DNA of 9,192 nt from Oceanihabitans sp. (GTDB lineage Bacteria > Bacteroidota > Bacteroidia > Flavobacteriales > Flavobacteriaceae), in NCBI GenBank assembly GCA_018067265.1, contig JAGPUY010000005.1, positions 1-9,192 on the forward strand, given 5' to 3'. Shown piece by piece: positions 1 through 8,000 of the stretch. Both the position numbers and the translations under genes were made by a program. The notes under the pieces are model-generated. The model was not told the DNA's origin. It did not search any database and was given only the letters and a program-made list of their open reading frames with translations. Within the stretch, counting starts at the first letter, position 1. Every line of letters starts with the position of its first letter.

Positions 1-267
1 TTGCTAGTTTCTGATGTGGATAACGTAACCAACTGGAGGTCTGTTTTAGTACACGGTAAATTTGAGCAACATTTTGGTAGTGATGCAAAATCTTATTTAC
101 ACAAATTCTCATTAGGAATTAAAGATATCATTCTAGAAAAAGAACAAAGTAAAGCCAACTTTATTAGCGACTTTTCTAGTAAAATTTACAAAGACGATAT
201 TCCTGCTGTATTTTTAATAAAAATTGAAGAAATAACTGGTAAAAAACGACAGGACTTTAAAGCATAA
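1..267 (+). CDS. Pyridoxamine 5'-phosphate oxidase-like flavin-binding protein, C-terminal part (5'-truncated)
   Basis: The reading frame is open from the first base and ends at a TAA (265-267), giving 88 residues. The first codon is TTG, but the frame probably continues left of the window, so this is taken as a partial gene and not as a real start. The segment VDNVTNWRSVLVHGKFEQ (residues 6-23) resembles the conserved strand of small FMN-binding split-barrel proteins related to pyridoxamine 5'-phosphate oxidase (the NimA/Pyridox_ox_2 type), in which an 'NWRSV...G' stretch leads into a helical tail. Such proteins are usually about 150-160 residues, so roughly the first half is missing, including most of the expected flavin-contact strands. 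Family members are cytoplasmic flavoproteins, often of unknown substrate, and a few reduce nitroimidazoles. No substrate can be assigned here. The gene converges on the sigma-like gene and ends 12 bases before a strong hairpin. Confidence 0.7.
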   Translation: MLVSDVDNVTNWRSVLVHGKFEQHFGSDAKSYLHKFSLGIKDIILEKEQSKANFISDFSSKIYKDDIPAVFLIKIEEITGKKRQDFKA

Positions 268-279
268 TTTTGAATAGAA

Positions 280-320
280 ACATAAAAAAAAGAGCTACTA
301 TGTAGCTCTTTTTTTTATGT
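280..320. terminator. Bidirectional intrinsic terminator between convergent genes
   Basis: Positions 280-298 and 302-320 are perfect reverse complements (19 bp) around a 3-base loop (TAT). The core is AGAGCTAC/GTAGCTCT, flanked by a run of 8 A on the left and 8 T on the right, so RNA from either strand has a stem followed by a U-rich tract. It lies between the stop of the flavoprotein gene (267) and the stop of the sigma-like gene (333), which is where a shared terminator is expected. Confidence 0.88.
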
Positions 321-332
321 GAAGTTTTTATA

Positions 333-1103
333 TTAATTATTTAAATATCTATTAAAAAGACTTACTTGCAATGCATGTTTTGCATCCTTTAATAACCGTT
401 TAACATCTTCTATAGTAGCTTTTCTTACCACTGCTATTTCTTCTAATGTTAATTGCTCGTTAGTAAACAACTCAAAAACTTGACGCATTGCAGACGGTAA
501 ATTACCAACGACAAAAGCAGTATGATTTTTTACGGTGTCTTGTTTTAAATGCTTATCTATTTCAGCTATAAAAGCGGCTTCATCATCTTCAACAAAAACA
601 GGTTTTAATTCATAATCATTATGATTATAAGAACTATCAGTAAGTTCTTCAATTAACAATAAATCGCCATCGGCATCTTTGGTATATTTTTCTTCCATGG
701 CATCCCATTCTGGTTTGGAATAGGTATCCATATTCTTAAAAAAGAATTCATTAAACGCTTCTTCCACTTGAAGATCTTCCATTATTTCATCTACTTTTAA
801 ATACAACCAAGCATAGAAATCTTTTTCATGTTTTACGTCTTCAATATGATCGTAAATCTCAATAAAAAGCTGATCAATAATATCGTCTCCTTTGTATTTC
901 CCTTTAGAGAAGTTTCCGTTTCTAATAAAAATATTTAAGCCTCTATTTATATAATTCCTTAAGCTTGGTAATATTTTTAAAACCAAGGCATTAAAGGCTT
1001 CTTTATCTCCTCCTTTTTTTAATTTAATTAAACTAGAATAGGATTCTTTTATAAATAAACGAAACTCTTGTTTGTTTTGGTAATAGCTAATATCTGTTTT
1101 CAT
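333..1103 (-). CDS. Divergent sigma-70/ECF-like RNA polymerase sigma factor
   Basis: This 256-residue protein has an ATG start and a TAA stop. Two parts resemble ECF sigma factors. A region-2-like part at about residues 31-112 has 'GDKEAFNALV', then 'DDIIDQLFIEIYDHI' (73-87) in place of the usual 'DlvQevFlr.w', then 'FYAWLYLKV' (96-104). A region-4-like helix-turn-helix at about 197-250 has 'LPSAMRQVFELF', 'LTLEEIAVV' and 'IEDVKRLLKDAKHAL'. The linker (113-196) is long and acidic, with 23 Asp/Glu in about 84 residues. That makes the protein longer than the usual 160-200 residues of ECF factors. The segment after 'AWL', which is normally basic and contacts promoter DNA, is acidic here. It could therefore be a degenerate sigma factor or a sigma-derived regulator. 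No anti-sigma gene is adjacent. It sits 120 bp downstream of the MCE gene on the same strand, so it may be co-transcribed with it or have its own promoter; I saw no convincing promoter motif in the gap. Confidence 0.72.
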   Translation of the reverse strand: MKTDISYYQNKQEFRLFIKESYSSLIKLKKGGDKEAFNALVLKILPSLRNYINRGLNIFIRNGNFSKGKYKGDDIIDQLFIEIYDHIEDVKHEKDFYAWLYLKVDEIMEDLQVEEAFNEFFFKNMDTYSKPEWDAMEEKYTKDADGDLLLIEELTDSSYNHNDYELKPVFVEDDEAAFIAEIDKHLKQDTVKNHTAFVVGNLPSAMRQVFELFTNEQLTLEEIAVVRKATIEDVKRLLKDAKHALQVSLFNRYLNN

Positions 1104-1223
1104 AATTACAATATATTATGTATTAATAAGATATAAAGTTGCCACTAATATGTGAGAATTAATATGATATAAATCACTTAAAACTAGATTTTTAAATTGC
1201 AAATAATTGCATTCTTTATTTTT

Positions 1224-2216
1224 TTATTTAGCGTCTTCTTTTTCTGCTTCTTTTTTCTCTTGACGTTCTAATTTTCTAAAATAACCTCGAACTAAAAAGT
1301 TATGTTTCAGTGCTTCCATATTTTGGTTAAACTTGTCTGTACCTTCATTTATATTTTCAATAGATTCTTTTAAGCTTTTAACCGCTTCTTCATCTTCTGT
1401 GATATAATTAAATGCGCCATTGCCTTCCTTAAAATTGATCACTGTTTCCTTTAAATCATCCACAACTATTTTTATAGCTTCACTAGATTGATTCAAATTA
1501 AAAATCATGTCTTTTACTTTTTGTGCTTCTTCAGGATCATTAAGTAAAACTCCTGCAACACTATTTTCCATATCTACAGCACCAACTAGTGTATTAATAT
1601 CTTTCATGGTTTTATTAGCTTCCATGCTTGTTAATTTTAAATAATGAATGGTTTGTTGTAGCTCGTTAGATGTAATCGAGTCATTAATAAGCATTCCTAA
1701 AGTTCCTTTTCCACTGGTAATAGCATTGGTTATATCTAATAACTTTGAAGTAAGTAAAGCAGCATTCTCATTGGTTGTATTTAGTGTATTTAGCATTTCT
1801 CCGGTTCCAATTTTAGAATAGGATGCAATGGTATCTCCAGATGAAATAACGGTTGTTTTTCCTTCACCAGGAATAATATTCACAATCATATTACCAACCA
1901 AACCATCAGAACCAATAGTCGCTATAGCATCTTTTTTAATATGAGACATCATTTTTTCATCAATAAACATGGTTACTTGAATTGTGGAATCATTTATCAT
2001 TAAAATATTTTTCACCGTTCCCACATGAATACCAGAATAACGTACGTTATTTCCTTCTATTAATCCGTTGACATTATTAAAATTCGAATTTACCGTGAAG
2101 GTCTTCGCAAATAAATTTTGACGCTCACCAATAAAATAGATCGTCCCAATAAAAAGGAGCGATCCCAGAATAACGAAGATTCCCAATCTTAATTTCTGAC
2201 TATTTGTTTTTTCCAT
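1224..2216 (-). CDS. MCE/MlaD-domain lipid-transport substrate-binding protein
   Basis: The 330-residue protein has one N-terminal membrane anchor at about residues 9-29 (LGIFVILGSLLFIGTIYFI). An MCE (MlaD) domain follows at about 37-116, with the typical 'F..VNGL.EGNNVRYSGIHVGTVKNI' and 'IGSDGLVGNM.VNI' stretches. A long helical region (about 140-305) contains three related short motifs: GKGTLGMLIND (169-179), SVAGVLLNDPE (219-229) and GNGAFNYI (265-272). The end is HNFLVRGYFRKLE followed by a Lys/Glu-rich tail. MCE proteins form rings, often hexameric, attached to an MlaE/MlaF ABC transporter, and carry lipid across the periplasm. The gene begins 14 bp after the ATPase stop and is last in the transporter operon. 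This order (permease, ATPase, MCE) and length fit the Bacteroidota form of the system. The transported lipid and its direction cannot be read from sequence. Confidence 0.92.
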   Translation of the reverse strand: MEKTNSQKLRLGIFVILGSLLFIGTIYFIGERQNLFAKTFTVNSNFNNVNGLIEGNNVRYSGIHVGTVKNILMINDSTIQVTMFIDEKMMSHIKKDAIATIGSDGLVGNMIVNIIPGEGKTTVISSGDTIASYSKIGTGEMLNTLNTTNENAALLTSKLLDITNAITSGKGTLGMLINDSITSNELQQTIHYLKLTSMEANKTMKDINTLVGAVDMENSVAGVLLNDPEEAQKVKDMIFNLNQSSEAIKIVVDDLKETVINFKEGNGAFNYITEDEEAVKSLKESIENINEGTDKFNQNMEALKHNFLVRGYFRKLERQEKKEAEKEDAK

Positions 2217-2230
2217 CTTCTATATTTATA

Positions 2231-3010
2231 TTATTTAAAGAACGCTTTTACTTGCACGTCTGTGGAAGTTGATAACTCGCTATACGTACCTTCGACATAA
2301 TTAACACCATCCACTAGTAAAATAATACGTTCAGATACTACTCTAGCACAATCTACATCGTGTGTAATTATTAATGAAGAAGTTTTATATTGTTTTTGAA
2401 TACTTCGCATAAGCGCAATAATTTCTTTAGAGGTAATAGGATCTAAACCGCTAGTAGGCTCATCATATAAAATAATCTTTGGTTTTAATATTAAGGTTCT
2501 TGCTAATGCAATACGTCTTTTCATTCCTCCAGAAAGTTCTGCTGGCATTAAATCTATGGCATGTAATAATCCAACACTTTCTAAAGCTTCGGTTACTAAC
2601 TCGTCCATATTAGAGGTGTTTTGAAACCTGCTTTTATGTCTTCGTAAAGGGAATTCTAAATTTTCTCTAACGGTCATCGAATCATATAAAGCGCTTCCTT
2701 GAAAAAGAAAGCCTATTTCGGTTCGTAAGATGTTTAAGTCTTTTTGGTTTAAAGTATTTATTTCTTGATCCATTATTTTAATACTTCCAGAATCTGCTTG
2801 TAATAACCCAACTAAACATTTAATCATAACCGATTTTCCCGATCCTGATTTCCCCATGATAACTAGGTTTTCTCCTTCATATAGTTTCAAATTAAAACCA
2901 TTTAAAACGGCATTATCTCCAAAGCTTTTTCTTAAATCCTTAATCTCTAACATTACAGATTTAGTTTCTATGTTTTCTATTGCTTTGGAATTGTTTTGTT
3001 CTGTGTTCAT
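2231..3010 (-). CDS. ABC transporter ATPase of Mla type (MlaF-like)
   Basis: The 259-residue cytoplasmic ATPase has all catalytic motifs: Walker A GKSGSGKS (53-60), Q-loop Q104 in FLFQGSALYDSMTVREN, signature LSGGM (159-163), Walker B ILYDEP (180-185) with catalytic Glu184, D-loop SGLDP and the switch His217 in IITHD. 'FQ.GALFDS.TV.EN' and 'ELSGGMKRR.ALAR' wording is typical of MlaF/Ttg2A-type ATPases, which power lipid transport by an MlaE permease. About 19 residues precede the domain start at MLEIKDL (Met20). The annotated ATG at 3010 leaves only 4 bp after the permease stop, which supports it, but Met20 is a possible alternative. The neighbouring permease and MCE genes make the assignment firm. 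Confidence 0.94.
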   Translation of the reverse strand: MNTEQNNSKAIENIETKSVMLEIKDLRKSFGDNAVLNGFNLKLYEGENLVIMGKSGSGKSVMIKCLVGLLQADSGSIKIMDQEINTLNQKDLNILRTEIGFLFQGSALYDSMTVRENLEFPLRRHKSRFQNTSNMDELVTEALESVGLLHAIDLMPAELSGGMKRRIALARTLILKPKIILYDEPTSGLDPITSKEIIALMRSIQKQYKTSSLIITHDVDCARVVSERIILLVDGVNYVEGTYSELSTSTDVQVKAFFK

Positions 3011-3014
3011 AATT

Positions 3015-3785
3015 TTAAAGATCGAAAAATATATCGGTTACAAAAACGGCTATAAAATCTATAATAAATAACAGCATAGAAGAAAATACTACTGCAGAAT
3101 TAGCAGCTGCTCCTACGCCAACGGTTCCCTTTTCACAATTATAACCTTTAAAACAACCAACAAGAGCAATTGCAAATCCGAAGAAAAACGTTTTAATAGT
3201 AGCGGGAATAAGATCACTAAAATCTAAAACATGAAACACTTTATTAAAATAAAGCATGAAGGAAACTTCGCCTTTTATATTCTCGATAATATAAGATCCA
3301 AAAAGCGCAATAGCATCCCCAAAAAGCACTAAAAGCGGCAACATAAAAGTTGCGGCAACAATTCTAGTAACGACTAAAAACTTGAACGGATTTGTACCAG
3401 AGACTTCCATGGCATCAATTTGCTCTGTTACTCGCATAGAACCGAGTTCTGCGCCTATACCAGAAGCTATTCTACCTGCAAAGGTTAAGGCTATAATTAC
3501 AGGTCCTATTTCTCTAATAATAGATAAACTAACCATAGATGGCATCCAAGACTCTGCGCCAAACTCTTCTAATGTTGGCCTCGTTTGTAAGGTAATCACT
3601 AAACCAATAATAAAACCAGTAACTCCAACCAATAAAATAGAACGATTACCTATTGCGTAGCATTGCCGTATAAGCTCTTTAAACTCAAAAGGTTTGGTAA
3701 ACACTTCCTTAAAAAAGCGCTTTACAAATAATGCAAGTTCACCAACTTCTATTAAAAAGGATTTCATACTACTTGAATTACGCAT
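3015..3785 (-). CDS. MlaE-family ABC transporter permease
   Basis: This is a 256-residue inner-membrane permease if read from the ATG at 3783-3785. An in-frame TTG two codons upstream (3791) and an ATG at 3767 are alternatives; I prefer the first ATG because no Shine-Dalgarno sequence decides. MlaE hallmarks are clear (numbered from the TTG): SLSIIREIGPVIIALTFAGRIASGIGAELGSMR (89-120, shown by its key G, R and E positions), followed by 'TEQIDAMEVSGTNPFKFLV' and, near the end, 'GCFKGYNCEKGTVGVG' (212-227) with 'AVVFSSMLLFIIDF'. Hydrophobic segments lie at about 50-70, 95-112, 143-170, 200-215 and 235-255. The family forms a dimeric permease beneath the MCE ring and passes lipid between that ring and the inner membrane. 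It is first in the operon. MlaB-, MlaC- and MlaA-like genes are not next to it. Confidence 0.93.
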   Translation of the reverse strand: MRNSSSMKSFLIEVGELALFVKRFFKEVFTKPFEFKELIRQCYAIGNRSILLVGVTGFIIGLVITLQTRPTLEEFGAESWMPSMVSLSIIREIGPVIIALTFAGRIASGIGAELGSMRVTEQIDAMEVSGTNPFKFLVVTRIVAATFMLPLLVLFGDAIALFGSYIIENIKGEVSFMLYFNKVFHVLDFSDLIPATIKTFFFGFAIALVGCFKGYNCEKGTVGVGAAANSAVVFSSMLLFIIDFIAVFVTDIFFDL

Positions 3786-3804
3786 TGTCAAATACTTATA
3801 AAAT

Positions 3805-3835
3805 CAAATCTAATAAGAAAAAACAACTAGAGAAA
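3805..3835 (-). promoter_or_regulatory. Candidate Bacteroidota-type promoter for the lipid-transport operon
   Basis: On the minus strand, positions 3812-3805 read TAGATTTG, an exact match to the Bacteroidota -7 element TAnnTTTG. Nineteen bases upstream is TTTC (3835-3832), a three-out-of-four match to the -33 TTTG/TTG element. Transcription would then start around 3799, only about 14 bases before the ATG at 3785. Such motifs arise by chance in AT-rich DNA, so confidence is limited. Confidence 0.4.
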
Positions 3836-3925
3836 TGACATAAATCATAGTATCGCTATATCTAACAAAAAACAGAGAACGCACAAGAAGAATAGAAAGA
3901 CATTGTAATATAAGGTTTTTAAAAC

Positions 3926-3971
3926 AGCGGAAGCGCCGTATAAAAAACATATTTTATACGGCGCTTCTGCT
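3926..3971 (-). terminator. Hairpin terminator downstream of the PorP/SprF gene
   Basis: Positions 3930-3945 pair perfectly with 3952-3967 (16 bp, including GAAGCGCCGTAT/ATACGGCGCTTC) around a 6-base loop. Three more pairs (3926-3928 with 3969-3971) follow after one C-A mismatch on the minus strand. It lies 17 bases after the PorP/SprF stop. The minus-strand RNA continues with a short U-rich stretch (TGTTTTAAAAA). It is GC-rich against AT-rich surroundings, which fits an intrinsic terminator for the adhesin/PorP-SprF unit and insulation of the lipid-transport operon from it. Confidence 0.75.
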
Positions 3972-3987
3972 TTAAAAGTAAAACGAT

Positions 3988-4965
3988 TTACTTTACATGG
4001 GATCTAGTTTGTGTACACTCACACTCACTAATACCTTGTAAAAAGTCGAATCCTATAGTTACCATATGGGTACCCGCATTATAACCGGATAACTCATTTA
4101 TGGTAATTTGATAAGCATATCCAAAATAAAAATTAGATTTATTAAAACCAACCATTGGCCCAAGGTTTAAGGGATTAAAAAATTGATCATTCAGAAAACG
4201 ATAGGAAATCCCTCCCCAAACATAATCTTCATTTCTACTAAATTTTCTCACTTTTATATTTACATCGGTACTAGATCGATCATCACTATCAAAGTATTGG
4301 AAATATAAAGAAGGTTCAATTTCTACTTTTTTATTCCTAGGGTTTACAAGAACAATTCCGGTATATGCTTGATAATTTAAAAGTAAATCTGGTTCTACTC
4401 CAACAAAATTATCAATCTTTTTAGGTAGAATATTACTCGCGTTAAAACTAAAATAAAAACCTTTATTTCTATATAAAGCACCAACATCAAAGTTATTATT
4501 CGCAATATATCTATCGTCTGTCACTCTAGGATCTATTAATGGCATGCTCTCTGTAGGTCTAAAATTATGAATATCAATTTTAAACGTATTATAATTATAC
4601 GAAATCCCTAAAGACAGATATTGTTTGGAGTAATAATCTAAAGTAAGATGATGTGCAAAAGAGGCTTTAAATCCTTTTTGTACCGTATTTCCGTTTCTAT
4701 CATTATATAAAGATAGTCCAACTCCGGAACGATTACCTAGTCTTGCGTCTACATATAAAGATTGATTATCTGGTGCTCCTTTAATACCAACCCATTGTGT
4801 TAATCCATTTGCTCTAATTTTTATATTGTCACCAATACCTGCGTAGGTTGGAGAAACTACAAAACTATTATCTGCTAAATACTGTGTAAATACAGGTAAG
4901 TTTAGCTCTTGACTGTAACTTACTGTTAAGGATAATAAAAGAATATATATGGTTAATTTTTTCAT
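3988..4965 (-). CDS. PorP/SprF-family type IX secretion outer-membrane protein
   Basis: The 325-residue protein has a signal peptide (MKKLTIYILLLSLTVSYS, cleavage probably before or near Gln19). The mature part looks like an outer-membrane beta-barrel, with many alternating aromatic strands and 'G.SYRF', 'FGYAYQI' and 'MVTIGFDF' near the end. The N-terminal part carries the PorP/SprF pattern: P..TQY..D..F..SPTYAGIG....IRANGLTQWVGIKGAP..QSL...ARLG..SGVGLSLYNDRNG. In Flavobacterium johnsoniae, SprF is needed to deliver the adhesin SprB to the cell surface, and PorP/SprF proteins generally pair with type B sorting-domain cargo. The gene starts 40 bp after the stop of the giant adhesin, on the same strand and with no terminator in between, so the two are probably one operon. 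The tail after the last strand (ISECECTQTRSHVK) contains a Cys-x-Cys pair. I assign the family confidently; calling it SprF proper would need phylogeny. Confidence 0.9.
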   Translation of the reverse strand: MKKLTIYILLLSLTVSYSQELNLPVFTQYLADNSFVVSPTYAGIGDNIKIRANGLTQWVGIKGAPDNQSLYVDARLGNRSGVGLSLYNDRNGNTVQKGFKASFAHHLTLDYYSKQYLSLGISYNYNTFKIDIHNFRPTESMPLIDPRVTDDRYIANNNFDVGALYRNKGFYFSFNASNILPKKIDNFVGVEPDLLLNYQAYTGIVLVNPRNKKVEIEPSLYFQYFDSDDRSSTDVNIKVRKFSRNEDYVWGGISYRFLNDQFFNPLNLGPMVGFNKSNFYFGYAYQITINELSGYNAGTHMVTIGFDFLQGISECECTQTRSHVK

Positions 4966-5005
4966 TTTAAATAGTATTTAATTGGATAATAAAAACACAT
5001 TATGA

Positions 5006-8000
5006 TTATCTGTATAATGTAAAGTGCCCTACGAAATCTCTGTTTTCTGACGGATCATTTAATTCAATAACATACCAATAATCTCCCGTAGGAAGCTCTG
5101 CTTGGTTATATGTTCCGTCCCACTTTTCACCTCTTCGTAATGTTGCTATTTTACGACCATAACGATCAAAAATAGAATATTCAATATTTTGGTATTGATT
5201 GACACATTCTGGCGCCCAACCATCTAAAACACCATCGCCATTTGGCGTAAAATAGTCTGGAATACAGATATCCACAAATTCAAAATAATCTGTAGCTATT
5301 GCCATACAGCCATTACTATCGGTAACTGTGATGGTATAATCTCCAGATTCGGTGATCGTGAATGTGCTTGTGCTTCCAAAATCTTCTCCATTAAAGGTAA
5401 ACACATAATTACCAGATCCACCTGTAACTATAGCTACAATCTCATTAAACTCCCCATCTATTATAGAAAGTGTTAACGGATCGAAAGTGGAAATATCGAA
5501 AAGCGCTGTTCTTTTAATACAACTATTAGTATGTCTTACATCAATATAATGCCCCATTCCAGGAACCACATCAATAAAGATGTTACTCGCTTGATATGGA
5601 CCTCCATTTAAAGAATAATCTAAATCTGTAGGATCTGTAATACTGTCGTCTACCGTTACGGTAACCACATTACTGGAAACATTATTGACACAACCGTACT
5701 CTATATTAACTATTGGGTTAATCGTTACAGATTCTGGAAAAGTGATATTCCATTCCGATTCACAACCAAAACTATCTCTTATAAATACCGTATGATCTCC
5801 ACCACTTAAGTTCATAAAATCAAATTGTGTTTGTCCTATTGCTCCTGTAATATATGGACCATTATAATCATCTAAACTCACCGCATAAACAGGTGTTCCT
5901 CCTGAAATATCAATACTAAACTCTCCATTATTATCTCCAGAACATACTTCTGGTAAAATAGATCCTGAAACAATACTTAGTAATACAGGACTTGGCTCGT
6001 TTATGGTAAAACTAGAAGTCAAATAACAACCTAATTCATCTTGAACGACAACATCATAATTTCCTGGTTCTAAATTTTCAAACGTATTGGTTTCAAAAAA
6101 TTGATTCATTTGTGGAGAAATCGCATATTTAATAATCCCTGTTCCACCCGAAGCATTAATGACTAAAGAACCATCATCTGCGCCATTACAGGTAATATCA
6201 TTTACTATAAAAGTTGCTGTCAATGGCGCTGCTGGTTCTGTAATATTAATTAATGCAGATGTTGTAAGACAATCTCCACTAACCACTTCTACTTGATACG
6301 TACCTGCAATTAATTCTGTAAAAACGCCTGGGCTTGTTTGTGTTGCAAGAATTGGAGTTCCAGAAGCATCTTGTAATGTATATACATAATTTCCTAAACC
6401 ACCTGATGCCACTGCAACAACAGCACCATTATTATCACCAGCACAATTAATAATTACATTGGTTAATGCTAAATCTATGGTTAAATCTGGAAGCGCATCA
6501 ATTGTAATATCATTAGAAACAATAGAAACACAACCATTAGCATCCCTTACATAATACATGTAATTCCCTTCAGACACTGGGAATGTAATGGCATTTACAA
6601 AGGTACCTAGTACCGGTGTAAAGTTACTATTAGCACTATACGTATATGCTCCTGTTCCGCCTGTCGCACTTAAAGTCAGTGTTGCCGGACTTAAACAAGT
6701 TAAAGAAGTTTCTTTTACTAAACTTGCTTCTACTTCTATAGGTGCCTGTATGGTGATATCTGCGGAAGTAATCGTACAATTAAAACCATCTGCTATAGTA
6801 ACCGTGTATATTCCAGCTGCTAAATCGGTAAAGACATTAGAAGTTTGTGGTCCGGAGTTCGTAACACTAGGAGATGAGCTATTTAAAGTATAGGTATAAT
6901 TGCTCCCTTGTCCGCCAGTAACATTTGTTACGGTTATCGTTGCATCTTGATCTCCAAAACAAGATAATATACTTGGTGTTGCAATAAAGGTATTATCTAT
7001 TGGAGGTGTTGCCGCTAAATTTACATTTTCAGAAACAATACAACCTTGAAAATCTCTTACATTCACTACATAATTTCCTGCAAACAGGCCTGTAAATGTG
7101 CCGTTAGAAGAATATGCTACCGTAGCATCTCCAGTTAATTCATATTCTAGATTTCCCCATCCACCGGTACCAACAGCTGAAATGGTACCTACACCATCCA
7201 AACAGGTTACTGAAGTTTGCGTTGTGGTAAGTGCCAATGCTTCTGTAGGTCTTGTAATTGTAAAGTTTTCACTTACGGTACAAAAAGGACTTCCTATTAA
7301 AGTGGCATTTATAGTATAGGTTCCTCCTGCTAATCCTGTAATATTAACTGGTCCTGCATTTGCAGTTGCTCCAGAATTTACGGTGGTACCAGAACTATCT
7401 AAAATAGTATAGTTAAATGGTCCAGATTGATCTGGATTTGTACCTGTAACAACCTCATCTACAAAAGTAATGGTAACACTACCATTGTTGTCGTTATAAC
7501 AAGTAACATCTATAACCGCATCTACAATAAGATCGAAAGTATTTGGATTGTTTACATAGTGTACACTTTCAAGCGTACATCCGGTATCTAAATTTAACAC
7601 GGTAATACTGTAGTTTCCAACATCTAATCCTGTAAATATTCCTGTTGTATTTGTCACGCTATATATTCCTCCTGTTACCGCACCAGTAACATCTTCTACT
7701 GTATATTCTAAATTTGTTGGCGTACCAGTAGTTCCTGAAGCGGTAACAGTAATATCTTCTAAATTAGTACAGGTAATCGCATTATCTACGGTAACCGATA
7801 TTGTATCTAAATCTAGATATGGATTGATAATAACTGCTGTTAGTGTACTTCCTAAACAACCTTGATCGTCATACACATTCACCGTATAATTCCCTCCAGA
7901 AGCATCCGATTCGGTATACACATTACTACTTCCAGATTGTACGACTGTACCACTTTCTAGAAATTCATAAATAGTGTAGTTTCCAGAACCTCCGGTAACA

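Noticed and set aside
1..3. TTG at position 1 as the true start of the flavin-binding protein
   Set aside because: The 88-residue product matches only the C-terminal part of its family, so the gene most likely begins outside the window.
1198..1211. Small inverted repeat TGCAA-ATAA-TTGCA after the MCE gene as a terminator
   Set aside because: The stem is only 5 bp with few G/C pairs, and no strong T-run follows on the minus strand; it is too weak to call in AT-rich DNA.
2856..3660. Plus-strand open frames opposite the ATPase and permease (2856-3071 and 3382-3660)
   Set aside because: They are antisense to conserved transporter genes and have no independent support.
6588..7319. Plus-strand open frames inside the adhesin (6588-6893 and 7098-7319)
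   Set aside because: They lie antisense to a well-supported repeat protein, show no recognisable domain, and are explained by its biased codon composition.
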